A program made the translations under genes and the position numbers. A stretch of 64,000 nt of DNA. Origin: Asterella californica (lineage: Eukaryota > Streptophyta > Marchantiopsida > Marchantiales > Aytoniaceae). Positions 10,091-22,254 of this stretch are shown one piece after another. Where the stretch lies: the NCBI GenBank assembly GCA_036924285.1, contig JAYKYS010000015.1, positions 9,672,001 through 9,736,000 of the forward strand, written 5' to 3'. Below the pieces are notes generated by a model, which was not told the origin of the DNA, made no database searches, and saw only the letters and a program-made list of their open reading frames with translations. Every line of letters starts with the position of its first letter. The first letter of the stretch is position 1.

Positions 10091-12451
10091 TCACTTGAGA
10101 AGATGGAGGTAACCCATAGACATACTGTGTGGTACTGACCTCCATACTATATGTACTTCCTCTTTGGTAATATTGCTCCAATACTCTTGTAAAGCCCTAA
10201 TAGGATCTTGAGCTTGAATCCGAGAATATCTAGTCTCCACATAAGAGACTGTCTCCTCTGGAGTACATCCCCAATGAAGAAGCCAAGGCAACAAAGTAGC
10301 CTCTAAATACTGTTCCTTATCACACTCGATGGTGAAAGGAGAAAAAGGAGGAGGGTGGATAGCATTGAAGGGATGATTTGTAGAATTCTTCACTAGACTA
10401 TCATCCACCAGGAGAACATCTCTCGTGCTCAAGTTGTAGCGATGTAGATACGAGAAATCTTTCAGGTATAAATGATTCCCGAACCCTGCTTCCCTCTCTG
10501 TGTTATATTTGAAACACGACTCCTGAGCCAACACTCTACATACCTGATAAAAGATAAGAAAAGAAGGCAAGACGGACTGTATAAGAAGTATGACAAATTT
10601 GATATAAATAACAAAAAATCTGAACATGAATGGAAGGAGGATAGCAGTGTTGCGTAGATGCAAATACCTTCCCAGTTGCAACTCCAGGGGGTAAATAATG
10701 CTTGGCGTCCATTGCATGTAGTAGAGTTGCAGTGTTGACCAAAGTACGGGATGTCCATATAATAACCTGGAACTTATCGAGACAAATGTCCAAAAATGCT
10801 TTCACTCCAGGTCGAGCCACATACGTGTAGTAAACATATATGGTAAACGAAGTAAGAGATTAAACTCAAATTTGAGATCTAAACATGTCTAGATTGCTAT
10901 TTATACCAAGTTGAATGGATAGTGACGTACCATACAGAAGGCTTAGGGGTATTCTCCACTACATATCCCTTCTCACGAGCCTGCATCAACTCCTCCTCAG
11001 TCCTCCCAACTTTAACCAAAAGACCATTCAAATCAAGAATAAGAGTCTTCCGTCTTATGGTAGTAGGGTGAATAAGACGAGGTAAGAACTCAGGGGTCTC
11101 TTGTATACGAGCTATTTCTTCTTTTCCCACCATTATCTCGTAGTCCATAGCTCCTAGTTCCAAAAGCTTTTCTGCAAGCTGTGCTTTCTTCTCATCGACG
11201 GTAGTGGTTAATGCAGCAAGTTCCTCCTTCTTCCTCTTGATGCTATCGTAGAGAATAATCTCTTCACCTGCCAAAATCATCTTCGACTTGTAAACATTGT
11301 ACATGCCCTTACACAGCCAAGACTTCTTTGGAAACATACATATCAGTACAATGTTTCTAAACAGTAAAGTGAGCAGAAAACCGTAAATAAGAAGAAATTC
11401 AAAACAGAGGAAAAAGAGCATCTCACTGTATGATGGAGGTGGAGGAGCTCTCTGTGAAGATTGAGGGTCTTGAGTTTGTTGAGAAGACGACGGATCTTCA
11501 ACCGAAAGTTGTACTTGATTAGAAAGACAACTAAAAATACTACTACAAAACTTTGAAATCATAAACAAATGCACGTAATAAACTTATAGAGGAGGAAGCA
11601 GACATCTTACCTAGAGTACCTCCTTGCGAAGACCCAGCATGTTGGATCGGCTCCTCCACTTGTTGGGAACTCAAGAAGATGCGAGACTCCGGAAGTATAC
11701 CCGCATGTCTCATGAAATGGGTCAATATCATACCCACCCAAGTCTCTGGATGCCTCACCAACTTCTCCTTACTCATATGCTTTTTCAGAGCGGAGATCTC
11801 AGCATCTAAAGAGTCCAAGATGAACTCAGCCCAATCATAGTCTTCTCCGCTCTCTTCTACTTTACTCTTCAAGTAAAGAGCCAAGTGTCCATGTACCTCT
11901 TTAGGACGTCTACGAGCTAGAAGTATGCAGTTGATGAGCTGAAAGATAGGTCTCCACTCTGGATATTCACACATCCATAACAAATATCTTTTCCCTTTCT
12001 CATCTTTTTCTGGGAACCAATCATCTATCAAAGCTCTCTTAACATTGTGGGGACGAGGTACTGTAGTTCCCATGGGTAGAACTAATGCTTCTCGAACAAA
12101 AGACTCATCCAATAATATCTCGTGTCCTTCAACGGTGGCACGATGAATAGTTGGATCATAAGTGTCTATAAATTGTAGACAATATGATATCTGCATACAT
12201 TGTAGGGTTTAGGGTTTTGAGTTTACATACATGACACACACATACATTACAATAAGAGGAAGTGCACTAAGCACACTTGCATGTGTGAAAAGAAAAGCTT
12301 TCATATACAAATAGAAAGAAAGAAGGGACTGATTATGCAGACTTACATCTGGACGAGGAAAGTCGAAGGAGAATGTCACAAGTAATCCCACTCGATCTAT
12401 AGCCTCTTCTTCAACTCCAGATAATGCATTTTCAATGTCCTCTTTCAGCAC
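10091..12451 (-). CDS. FCP1/NLI-interacting-factor-like HAD phosphatase homologue, transposon cargo
   Basis: Minus-strand exons that join in frame: 12190-11611, 11513-11427, 11267-10931, about 10810-10668 and 10543-10091. A probable earlier exon ends at 12350 (donor GAT|GTAAGT), joining 12190 in phase 0. The acceptor before about 10810 is not clear. The first ~200 residues are an unrecognised helical domain (YDPTIHRATVEGHEILLDES, WFPEKDEKGKRYLLWMCEYP). A Ser/Gln/Pro-rich linker and a coiled coil (KRKKEELAALTTTVDEKKAQ) follow. The FCP1-type domain then has RKTLILDLNGLLV (motif I), ARPGVKAFL, VIIWTSR and DVLLVDDSLVKN (motif III). The canonical DxDxT nucleophile motif is DLNGL here: the first Asp is kept but the second is Asn, so activity is doubtful. 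FCP1-like enzymes dephosphorylate RNA polymerase II CTD or other phospho-Ser/Thr; the substrate here is unknown. The true 5' end is unresolved. Confidence 0.65.
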
Positions 12452-12456
12452 CCAGC

Positions 12457-13023
12457 CTAAACCCTAACTGATTCTCTTCTTGATTGACCTTGTGGAAGTT
12501 CTGACCGACCAGCTGCAAGCTGCCTTACTGAGGCTCTACGTCTTTGTGTATATTCGTGGAAGCTGCGAGGCTGACTGTTTCTGTGACTCGTTTCAGCACT
12601 ATTTGATGTTACAGATCTATCTTCGAATAATTTTCTACAACGAGCCTTCGCTCCATACCTACACACTCTAACTCTATAGTTCTGAGAGTTTTTCAATTTA
12701 TGACTCGCTCGGCTATTCATAAAACACCAACAGTCAACTGCGAAATCGAACTCCTTAAAGGATTCAAATTCTGACCCGAGACACACTTTGCTTGCAATAG
12801 CTCTCAAGGACTCCAAAGTCTTGCCTTGGAGTAACCGATTCACTCCTCTGGCATCGGCCATTTCTCGTCGCCATCTTTCTAGCACGCTCTCCTCAGTAAG
12901 ATCCTCAGAACGTACATCCATAGTGAAGCTCCTTTCTTCATCTTCGAAATGCAATCCGTCTAAACAATCATCATTGTCGCTCTCAATATCGAGATTCATA
13001 ACATTGTATCGTTCGGTCGGCAT
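12457..13023 (-). pseudogene. Relic resembling the MuDR transposase N-terminal DNA-binding domain
   Basis: An open frame from an ATG at 13023 (MPTERYNVMNLD) contains an acidic segment, a WRREMADARGVNRLL helix, then LGSEFESFKEFDFAVDCWCF, KLKNSQNYRVRVCRYGAKAR and C. This fits the pattern of the Mutator DNA-binding domain: F-x-S-x-x-E-F-x-x-A-V, a K-rich stretch, R-x-R-V-x-C and a second Cys. After that the frame turns into Ser/Arg-rich sequence and stops without any DDE or SWIM region. It lies next to the right inverted repeat and points inward, where a MULE transposase would start. It could instead be the first exon of the phosphatase gene, since that gene's 5' end is unresolved and lies just downstream. 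Confidence 0.45.
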
Positions 13024-13042
13024 ATCGTGATCTCTGAATCTG

Positions 13043-13130
13043 TCCTTCTTATCACTCTCCACCGGCCCGTCCTTCTGATCACTCTCCACTCTCCACCGCC
13101 CCGCACTTCTTATCACTCTTCACTCTCCAC
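13043..13130. repeat. Short minisatellite, CTTMTSATCACTCTCCAC units
   Basis: About three irregular copies of a ~30-bp unit containing CCTTCTTATCACTCTCCAC and CCGCCCC/CCGGCCC. It lies just inside the right end of the transposon, upstream of the transposase relic. Confidence 0.6.
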
Positions 13131-13353
13131 TTCGCTTCGCTCTGATCAATACTCTCGGATTTTTTCAGTTCTATGTGATCTTCGCCATTGTTAATGTGCG
13201 GGAAATGTTATGATCTATTTCAAATGTGTTATGATCTCTTTTACGGATAAAATTTGTCACTGTCTCGTTCCAGTTCTTTCCCGCAAAACACACCCACTCG
13301 TCAGACGGTACATTTGCATGCCCCAAGTCAGACATGGCCACGTCACCATGTGA

Positions 13354-13597
13354 ACACACCACGTCAGACTATCCACCTGTGACGTGGCGATTCCGCCACG
13401 CAGACTGTCAATATGACATGGCGCACGTTCCACGTCGAACTGTCGTTATGACCTGGCATAACGGCTTGATCTACATGGCGCGGTCAACCGGCAGGACGGA
13501 CGATGGGAGGTTGGGGGTGTGATCAAGCAACCAAACGTTAAGAGGGGTGTGATCAAGCGCAGCGATCGTACTGGGGGTGTGATCAAGCCAATTCCTC
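13354..13597 (-). repeat. Right terminal inverted repeat of the Mutator-like element
   Basis: Reverse complement of 7109-7353 with a handful of substitutions and one small indel near 13395. It ends GATCAAGCCAATTCCTC. Confidence 0.85.
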
Positions 13598-13606
13598 CCA
13601 GAATCG
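13598..13606. repeat. 9-bp target-site duplication, right copy
   Basis: CCAGAATCG, identical to 7100-7108. Confidence 0.85.
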
Positions 13607-15384
13607 AGAGCGGCTACGAAAAGTGTGCATGTAGCTTTTCTTTTCCTGTTGAGGTCAACGGGGACACAGAGCCAAACCACCAGGTCAGCTGCGGAACTAC
13701 GTATTCTCATTGTTGGCGAGTGTTTGCAAGACAAGGGATATTGACAGTGTACTGTGGCCTCGGTAACTGAGATTTGATGACGTAGAATCCCCACAGAAAA
13801 CTTTGCAGATGAGTACTACGCTTGATGGACCATGGAGGCATGCGCAACGTCATACTCTCCTGCAGACGGTGGCCCACGTGTTCAAGGAGAATGTAAGGTG
13901 CCAATAGGAATGACGTCCTCAGTGACGGCTAGTGACTCTCACTGAGATCTATACGGTACTCTCCCATGGTCTTTCGTTTCCTGCCATTTGGCACTTAGTC
14001 TACAAGAGTCTACATGCTGCTGTTGTGACTTAGTAAGTTGGTCTTCTTAAAACCTCGCACAAGTCGGTGAACTGTTTAGGACAGGTCCTCCCTGTGAGAC
14101 ATAAGCACGGAGTTAGCATTGCGTCAATCTCAACACTCTCGCCGGGGAGAGGTGGCTACTTTCAAACAGCTGTAAGTCGCATGCAGAAGTCATGACTGGA
14201 GGAGGCTGCTAGCTGCTAGCACACTGAAAACTACGAGAAGAAAAGAGGCAGAGCTGGAAGTCAAAGGTAAGCGTCGTGCATTTTCCATGGATTCTTACTG
14301 ACTATTTCATAAATTTTTAATTATAATTTTTCAGACTAACCTTACAAGAAAAATAATTTTCCCGTATACATTTCTCATATAAATGTAAATTTTCTACACA
14401 ACAATTTTGTAGCGGTGAAAAATACCTATAAAGTGCAATTCAAACTGTGCTCCAAAGAACATAAGAGCAGCTGTGTCTAGTAGAGGAAAACCTTTTATGG
14501 CCAGTTTAATTTATCACCTAATTCTCTTTTCCAGAAGGATTAAGAGATAAGTTAAACACCTTGCATATTCACCTCCTCCATTAAAATAATGTATAACTAG
14601 CTACAGGTTCTCGTTTATAAATTTAGAAGTGCAGCAGTCTACTAAGCTTTTATTATTTATATCCTGGTCTTCTTGCATTTCCAGGCATGGGCTAACAGTT
14701 AAATTTTATAAATGTTATTTATTTTTTCATTAATTTAATATATATTTTCTTTTAATATTTATATATTTTCTCTATAACAACAAACGAGCAAAAATTGCTA
14801 GAAGTTCATGGAGGATGTATATTTTCCCTTCCACCGGAAGATGGAAGGACGTGAATATATATACAAGGATGTTCATTAAATCAAATCTGGTAACTGAAGG
14901 GAAATAATTAGTGTGAAAATATATTACATGGAGAAGTTTTCTTTCCTCGCTTAGGTTAGGACGATGACGAGAACATTTCTCACGAGAACCTCCATGCGAT
15001 CCTAGTGTCACGGCACAAAGTGCTGCTGCAGTGTGTTTAGAGTTTCCCATATATTTAGTGTAATTTATTATGATATTATATGCTGCGACGTATCACGGAA
15101 GCATTATATAACTTAACTTTTACATTAACAATAACTACCCGCTCATGAAAAAAAATTAATTCAACCTTGACTTTTTAGACATTTTATTAATTTTAACCTA
15201 ATATGCATCCCAAATGAAATGTCAGCGGAACTTTACTATCAGGAGTTAGAAAATCAACATGCATCAATAAACAACTTCCATGGGCAGATAACTATGCATT
15301 AAGTTGAGAATATTTTTGAATACTTTGTATTAAAAGATAATGTATATTACATAATATTATACATGAGAAAAGAAGAAAAGCACC
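13607..15384. other. Intergenic, AT-rich; hairpin-family members inside
   Basis: No coding region recognised. A member of the double-hairpin family lies at 14504-14580. A second-hairpin-like copy lies at about 14815-14855, where CTTCCA and TGGAAG flank a short loop before GTGAATAT. Confidence 0.5.
14504..14580. repeat. Double-hairpin repeat family, copy A
   Basis: GTTTAATTTATCACCTAATT and its imperfect inverse AATTAAGAGATAAGTTAAAC-like arm form hairpin 1. It is followed by GCATATTCACCTCCTCC, the 5' half of hairpin 2. It resembles copies at 20637, 21718, 48401 and 52514. Confidence 0.65.
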
Positions 15385-16205
15385 TCCTTGCCCACGATTT
15401 ATTGTCCAGAAAAAGGTCCACGTGGCAACTATTTCTTGTATTATACCTTACCATTTTATCACTATAATCTGGGGATGTAGAAGAAGTATATTGGTATAAA
15501 TGTAGGGATGGAGAAGAAGTATAGTAGTATAAAAGCAAGTATTGTGATTATTTTTATAGGGTTTTTTGAAATATTATTGAATCTTCTAGTGACACTTGGT
15601 CGTATATGCAGAGAAATATTGAGCACATGTACGTATTTATTCACATTAAACCAAAGAAATTTACTTGTATGGTATCCCAGTTCAAATATTTATTTTCTAA
15701 GAAAACATATAGGAGTTTGTGATCATATAGACTAATTATCGGAGGACACGTATGCTTGCTCTGCTGGTTCTTATTGGTCCATGTTGGTAATTATTTTCTG
15801 TATTATAATATACTATTTTATCACTTTTCAATCTAGAGATGTAGAAGAAGTATGTTGGTATAAATGCAAATATTGAGATTATTTTTATAAAGATTTTCAA
15901 AATGCTGTCGAATCATCTAGTGGCACATCGTCACATCTGCAGACGAATATCGCACATGTGTACATATTTACACACATTAAACCCGAGAAACTTATTAGTA
16001 TGATATCTCTATTTCAATGTTCATTTTTTAGAAAAACATATGGGGTTAAAATATATATATACGAATCACGAAAAGACACATTTTGTAATTTAGATGATTC
16101 TCATTTGTCCACATGAAAACTATTTTTTTTATTTAACTCCATAATGTTACTACTATTGGATCTGGGGATATGTAACAAGTATAGTGGTATCAATATGGGT
16201 ATTAT
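15385..16205. repeat. Tandem repeat, ~360-bp unit, about 2.3 copies
   Basis: Each unit carries ATCTRGRGATGTAGAAGAAG, TTGGTATAAATG, GATTATTTTTATA, a TCTAGTGRCAC segment, ACATTAAACC and AGAAAAACATATRGG. They start at about 15,470, 15,830 and 16,160 (partial). AT-rich, no coding potential. Confidence 0.75.
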
Positions 16206-19200
16206 GAGGAAGTACAATCATTCATCAATCTACCACATACATTTTACTTAGAATATTACTATTTTTCTTGAAAACTAACAGATTTATTTTTGACATAGTT
16301 ACACATATTAGATCCCTAGATAAGTATTTTGAGAACAATACAAATATATTTATACTGTTTACTCTATACACATTTTTTACCTCGATTAATTTTCCACACC
16401 TACGTAAAATATTTCTTATGTGAAGGTTCAGATAAATGAACAAGGGAAATTTAACCGATATAAAGATTACATGCATAATTTCTCCAGAAAGAAAAATCTC
16501 TGTTGTGTTTTTCCTGATGACTTTAATCCTCACTTTAGAGTGAATTTATCTAGGGAAATGAAGCATTTCCTTGTGTCCTATCTTTGGTGTGTTTTGGGAC
16601 TTTGTTGGTGATAGGTTTGAAAAATTTGTTGCACTTGGCTTTTCCAAGCTAAACGACATCGTTTTTCATATTACTTTCAATCTGACATCTTGCGCATCAT
16701 CTTCTTCAACTTACATCGATAACTCAGATTGCAAGCAAATGCCAGTCTATGTTCCACTATTCTCTCACCTGGCTCCAATCCACTGTTCCTAGGCTATTAT
16801 ACTAGCATTCGATTGCAATTAGATCTCGTTGTTTTGGATTTCGTTGTTGCTGACAGTCTGTGATCTCTCTCGTCTCTCTTTGAACCATTCTACGATCGAG
16901 TCACCATTGGGTCATAATCTGCTGTCGTCCTCATGGGTTTTAGTGTGGACTTCTGTAGGCCTTTGCTTGGCAAGCACATGTTCGAGCCTCCCCGGCCATA
17001 CTAGCATATCCTCGGTGGACGAGCTAGCTCATGACGTTTCCGTCTGGGCACTGTCTCTCACTGTCATTATTCTTCCTATTTAATAAATATTTGTGGACGT
17101 CTCGTTGTCCTTTTTATTAAAAGAAAAAAACCAAAAACCAAAAAGGAACATTAGCTCGTGGACAAAAAGATGTATCAAAGATTCTAACTTGGACATCCGC
17201 TATCCATTTCATCCTGAATACGCGTCTGTTCTTTCTTCTTCCTTGTCAAAAATGTTATGTCTCAACTCTCTTTTACTAAACGTGTTTGTGATAGATGTAC
17301 TAAGACATGTAAGCTTACATTCACCAATATTTGTGATTATTGTTCATGTAGTTATTTCATTACTGTTGTGGGTGAAATATAACTCTAAAATTTTAGAGTG
17401 AAAGAAAAGACAGCAAATGGATTGCATTATTTCACAATCTGCATTTCATTATTGCAAGATGCAAGAATCTGTCGGTTAAATAATATCTATGCACGATGTC
17501 TAATCACGCTTAATCATTTATGGAAGATTATTGATTTAACTCTATTTTACTCTATTTTTAGGTTTATAATTATATTTATAGTGACTCGAATGTGTATATA
17601 TCGTGTGATAGTGACAATAACGAAAGAATTTTACTAGGAAATGAAATCTATTGCCCTATAAAATTTGTTGATATCGTGTATGTGACCATATTGAATGTGA
17701 CAATAACTATGACAGATTTTCTTAAAACAATATTCAGTTATCTCATAAATTGTACTTATATCGTTTTTGTGACTGTATCAAATGTGACTATAATGAAATT
17801 TGACTATACTAGTCGGTTGAGTTGGTTCAAACAAACAATCATTCCATCACAAGTAATATTCCATATCATTTTCGTTTCTATTTTCATTTCAGTCAGTGTC
17901 ATGAGGCATGCATAACTGGTTAAAAGAAAAAGACACTTACGCATGAGATCTTCCGGGACCAATCTGAGTGTACAAAAGCCTTGAGGCTCGCTGAAGAACG
18001 TAAGAGAGAAAGTTTAGTTACCATGCACGTTTTGTGTTGTGTTCTAACCAGAGCGGTTAGTATTCACAGAGAACCATGGAGTTGCAATCGGCATCTTCTC
18101 CGCGACTGAAGTACAAAGTAACCAAAAGGGGAAAATTCGTTTCCCCCTTCTATAATCATATTTGTGGTTTAAATGACAATATGGAGCTTTTCTCTCCCTG
18201 AATGAAACATGGATCAAGTATGACAAGAGAAAGTCAGATGATATAAAGTATATACTAGCCTTCAAGAGAAGATCAACCCGGATGATATCAAGGGCGTTTC
18301 TTGACAGCACCCGCAGCAACAAATACGTATATACTTGCTTGAACGGCACCAAGGTACAAGTATTTAGTAACCATCTTGAGTTAGAGACTAATTCCCTCTC
18401 CCAGTTAGCTATCAATATTCCCGATCCTTAAACCCCGGTATTGGTATAAAATCGTGGAGGATAAAAAAAAGAAAAGTATATTCAGTTGTTTACTTAATGT
18501 ACTTGAGCCTGAAGAAAATATTTCTTTTTTGCTAAAAGCAACCCTTGAACATTTCCCTCTATACTAGATAGAATAAGCATGCTAGAGCAACTTCAAGAAC
18601 TTTTGCTCTCTTTATATTATCGAGAATGTAAAAATATTATATAGCAAGACTAGACTGAACTTTAACAAAAATGAGAATTAAACTTAACAGTTAAATAATA
18701 GTTATTCTGGGAACAGCGGCGAAATCAATAAATAACCCATAAGTGAACTGCAGGACAGTGCGCTTCTGGGGTAGAAGTGGAATGTCCTACAGAAGCAAAA
18801 ACAATACATTAATACATTAATCTTGCAGCCCTCTTCCATCGTCAAATGAAAGAGATGAATAAGCAAATAAGCAAGCAGACAGACCGGTGAATTACAAGAC
18901 GAATTACAACTTGTAAAGCTTGTAATAGCTTCAGTTTAATTACTCACTTTATAGATTCCATGTTCGGATGAAAAGAGGTACTCCGGGTTACCATGAATAC
19001 CTGTACGCACGACGAGGCGTACAGGTATTTATTTCACCAAGAGAGAAGATGACGGTGAGAAGTTTTTGACCGTTTTTCTTTTATGTAAGATTGGAGGATT
19101 TCTTTATGGGTTGAGCAGGAGGTCTCTCAACCCGTATATATACTTCTTTGTTTTACGAACCAAGTCGGACTCTTCCCAATATGACTCACGTGAATCCCCA

Positions 19201-19265
19201 TCTGCAATTTCATTTCTTTTCTTTTGGTTTTGTTTTTCTTTTACTTGTCCTCTTCCTTCCCTCCT
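16206..19265. other. AT-rich intergenic, no gene recognised
   Basis: Small open frames have no recognisable domains. Between about 17,590 and 17,800 a loose ~85-bp repeat recurs (TATCGTGTRTGTGAC ... AATGTGACWATAA). Nothing else stands out. Confidence 0.45.
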
Positions 19266-19385
19266 GTCTTTTTATTTTTATTTTTATTTTATTTTTATTT
19301 TATTTTTATTTTATTTTTATTTTATAAGTAAAAAATGAAGATATTCAGTGTACATGAGTATTTTTATTTTTATTTTTATTTTTTA
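19266..19385. repeat. (TTTTA)n simple repeats
   Basis: Two blocks of TTTTA/TTTTTA units, about 19,266-19,325 and 19,360-19,385, are separated by ~35 bp. On the minus strand the second block directly follows a poly(A)-signal-like segment, as in a retrotransposon tail. Confidence 0.85.
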
Positions 19386-19490
19386 ATTCGAAGGCCCGGA
19401 CGACCGGAAACTTTATTACAGGCTAAGGGCGCCACCCAATACAACTCGCGGCGTCCGCAGACAGCCGCCCTCCTGTCAGAACCTCATGTT
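19386..19490 (-). mobile_element. Probable non-LTR retroelement 3' end fragment
   Basis: A GC-rich island in AT-rich surroundings. On the minus strand it reads CTGTAATAAAGTTTCC, then a short GC-rich stretch, then (TAAAAA)n. This is the layout of a LINE or SINE 3' end with a microsatellite-like A tail. The 5' limit and family are unknown. Confidence 0.35.
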
Positions 19491-20636
19491 CCATGCATAT
19501 TTCAACAGCATTACCGAGACGAACATAGTAAAGCAAAACTTACCGTCCTCGTAATGTGTATGAAAATTATTTTCTTATTTCTTGATTTCTCCGCTGTTCT
19601 CATAATGATTAACATAATTGTTAAGTTTAATTCTGATTTTGTTAGAATTTTATCTAGTTTTTTATATATATTTATAACATTCTCGATATATAAAAAGAGC
19701 AAAAGTTCCTGAAGTTGATCGAGCATACTTATTAGGTGAAGAGTTAAATCATAAATTAAATTTTGCACAAAATCTATTTTCTAAAAGTACAGCAGACTGA
19801 TCTTATGGTTCATGGTGTGCGACTGAGGTTTTCTCAGAAATGCTGACATGTAGTATACAGTTAGTATTTAATATTTATTTGAAAAATATATTTGATTTAA
19901 AGATATTGAATAATTTTCTATTAACATTTACAGAATTCTAACTAATACTTCTTGAACAGCTTACACTCCGACATTAATCAATAACTAGACAGGTTCGATG
20001 AGACTTAGATTTTCCTCCTCTCTTTACTTTTATCTTTTTTTACTTGAGGCCAAAAGTACACCTTGGATGCATATTGAAACGATAACTTGCGTGGTGGTAA
20101 AAGCTCTCAATCCTCAATTGATGACTGCGGACTTCTCTGTTAATGCATGTCAATACTGAATAAGATTTCTCTTTGAAGGAAGGGATTTTCTCCCTCATTC
20201 ATTCAATGGGAGTTTACAACATATGGGAAATATTCTCAACCTCAATTAGGTTAATATGCATCGAAGTTTCACTTCCGGCAAAAAGAGGGAAAACGACAAA
20301 TATCTAAATAAAGTAGAATATTTTCACACTGGATTGGTTGGAAACTGATTATAATATATATTAAAAAAAATCATCAATAGTACCTGCACGTAAAGTATAG
20401 CAAAGAAAACATCGATCGTATTTCTGAGTTCGGAGAGAACACATGAAGAGTCCGGAGAAAGTCAAAGCAGGTTAAATTTACTTGACTAAATTTAAACAAT
20501 TAAATTTAGATTTTACATGAAATGATAACAAGTGTCACTGTACTCTGAAAACCCATAAGTGAGACGCTGAGGCTGAACCTTTGTTCGATACTAAAGCAGA
20601 AGAATACCCGACTACCTAGATATTCAGTTTTCCAGC
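19491..20636. other. AT-rich intergenic, nothing recognised
   Basis: No domain, RNA gene or clear repeat seen. Confidence 0.45.
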
Positions 20637-20740
20637 TTTTAATTTATAGCCTAACCCTTCCAAGAAGAAGGGTTAGGAGATAAATTAACTGTCTTTGCAT
20701 TATTCCCTGCTTCCGAACTTGGAAGCAGTGAATATGCATG
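20637..20740. repeat. Double-hairpin repeat family, copy B
   Basis: Hairpin 1 has arms TTTAATTTAT..CCTAACCCTTC and GAAGGGTTAGG.GATAAATTAA around a ~5-nt loop. Hairpin 2 has arms GCATTATTCCCTGCTTCC and GGAAGCAGTGAATATGC around GAACTT. It ends in the RY-like motif ATGCATGC. This is the cleanest two-hairpin copy together with 52514-52616. Confidence 0.8.
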
Positions 20741-21717
20741 CTGGATGAACTCCGGTTAAAACTGTATCGCTCTTTTTCTCTAAAGCTCATGGTGATGACC
20801 GGAGTTGACAGTGATATGATGGAAAATTTCGTGAAAGTACTTTCCTTCATCGGAACCCCATCATAACCATGTCCGGAACCATTACTTTGACATGCCCTAC
20901 TAGTCACAATTAGTGATGTGGGAGGAATTTGTACGAACCACAAGGAGACCGAAGGGACAGCAAAACTAAAGCTCTTCGTTATAAATAAGCGTGCTCTCTG
21001 ACTAGAACACAATCAAATAAATAAATATGCATGTTACATGAAATTTCAGTCAAGTTAGGGGAAAACCACAAGCTAAAGAAGCGGGTGAAAATTCGCTGTG
21101 ATGAGTTTTGGGTCAATGTTTCTTAAAGCCCGAGTATGAATACAAGTGCTGAACACATTTTTTTGTGGGTTTGCTTTCAGAGATTGAGAAATTGAACTGT
21201 TATTCAAAAAATGGTTTTGGTGACTGCGTCTCCATCCGAGCATGGAATGTGAAGTAATGAATCAACTTAAAGCGATTCATCAGCTTTACAAGTTAAGATT
21301 CATCTGGAAACAAACTACTGTGCATGGACAGAGAAATTTTAAGATGAAGTTTGATATGTGTTGGAACAAAAGAGAATCTTTCTTCAGATCAAAATACACT
21401 GGGAAAAAAAGAAAACGTTTTCATGCTTTTATACTCATAGTCGAGGTCTAAACGCTAGACGAGAGAGCGATGCCATTGTAGCTTCAGGGAACTGTTATAG
21501 TGAACGCTAGCTTTTTGTTATCAGAAAAAGATACATATTATGTGAAATTGTATATTAAGTTGTGAAGAAAATCAAATTTCTCTCTGAATGTTAAGTGTAA
21601 GGTGCGCCTAATAGTCCAGACATATCCCATAAAGGGGAAAGTTAAGAAACGCGTTTCGGAAGTATAAAGAGAAGGTGAGAGGCTGGTAGCAAATAAATAT
21701 TAATTTGAATGAGAGCA

Positions 21718-21830
21718 TTAGTTTATTACTAACTCTTCCCGTTGAGAAGAGTTAGTAATAAACTAAAAAGAGGTTAGGTAATAAATCAGCATATTTTCCT
21801 CCTCTATCGAATGGTGGAGTACGTGACTAT
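21718..21830. repeat. Double-hairpin repeat family, copy C
   Basis: Arms 21718-21738 and 21746-21766 are perfect 21-bp inverse complements around a 7-nt loop (CCGTTGA). An echo of the second arm follows (GAGGTTAGGTAATAAAT), then a hairpin-2-like segment (GCATATTTTCCTCCTC ... GGTGGAGTACGTGA). Confidence 0.8.
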
Positions 21831-22254
21831 CAACGGGTGCCTTGCTATACGTTACCCTCCATTACAGTCCCGTCCATAGTTCGCATTCTAACCATCTCCC
21901 GACACTTTTGGTATTAGTGACCGGCTCCTTTTCAGTAACCTCGAGGGTGCTGTTCAAGCAAAAGTTAGTTCTCAAATTATACTAGTTCACAGAAAAAGAA
22001 CTTATGAATTGTAAACTCCTTAGTGCAAAACATTTGAACAAATTAACTTTTGATAACGATTTTGAAAGTTGCATATAATCAACGCTCGGGGCTAATTGGC
22101 ATTTTTTGTATTCTCAACCGGCTGGAATTATGAAATGGTGTCTAGCCAGACTTTTTATAAGTGTTATAATTTTAAATTAAAACGAAAACTTTTTACTTAC
22201 CCTTCGTTACGACATATCACCATCCAACCGGTTTAGTCCGAATACACAGATTAT

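Larger units (their letters stand above)
7109..13597. mobile_element. Mutator-like DNA transposon carrying two cargo genes and a dyad array
   Basis: The element spans 6,489 bp. It starts with GAGGAATTGGCTTGATCACA and ends with the exact reverse complement. Inverted repeats of about 245 bp are roughly 95% alike by eye, and 9-bp direct repeats (CCAGAATCG) flank it. Long inverted repeats plus 9-bp duplications are classic MULE features. Inside, in order, are an RPA70 C-domain-like gene (+), a 1.2-kb palindromic repeat array, an FCP1/HAD-like phosphatase gene (-), and a relic resembling the MuDR N-terminal DNA-binding domain (-). No DDE catalytic domain or SWIM finger was seen, so the copy is probably non-autonomous. 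The intact duplication suggests fairly recent insertion. Carriage of several unrelated, intron-containing genes is reminiscent of Pack-MULEs. Confidence 0.85.

Noticed and set aside
18044..18415. 123-codon minus-strand open frame
   Set aside because: No domain, no splice or repeat context, and ordinary for chance at this base composition.
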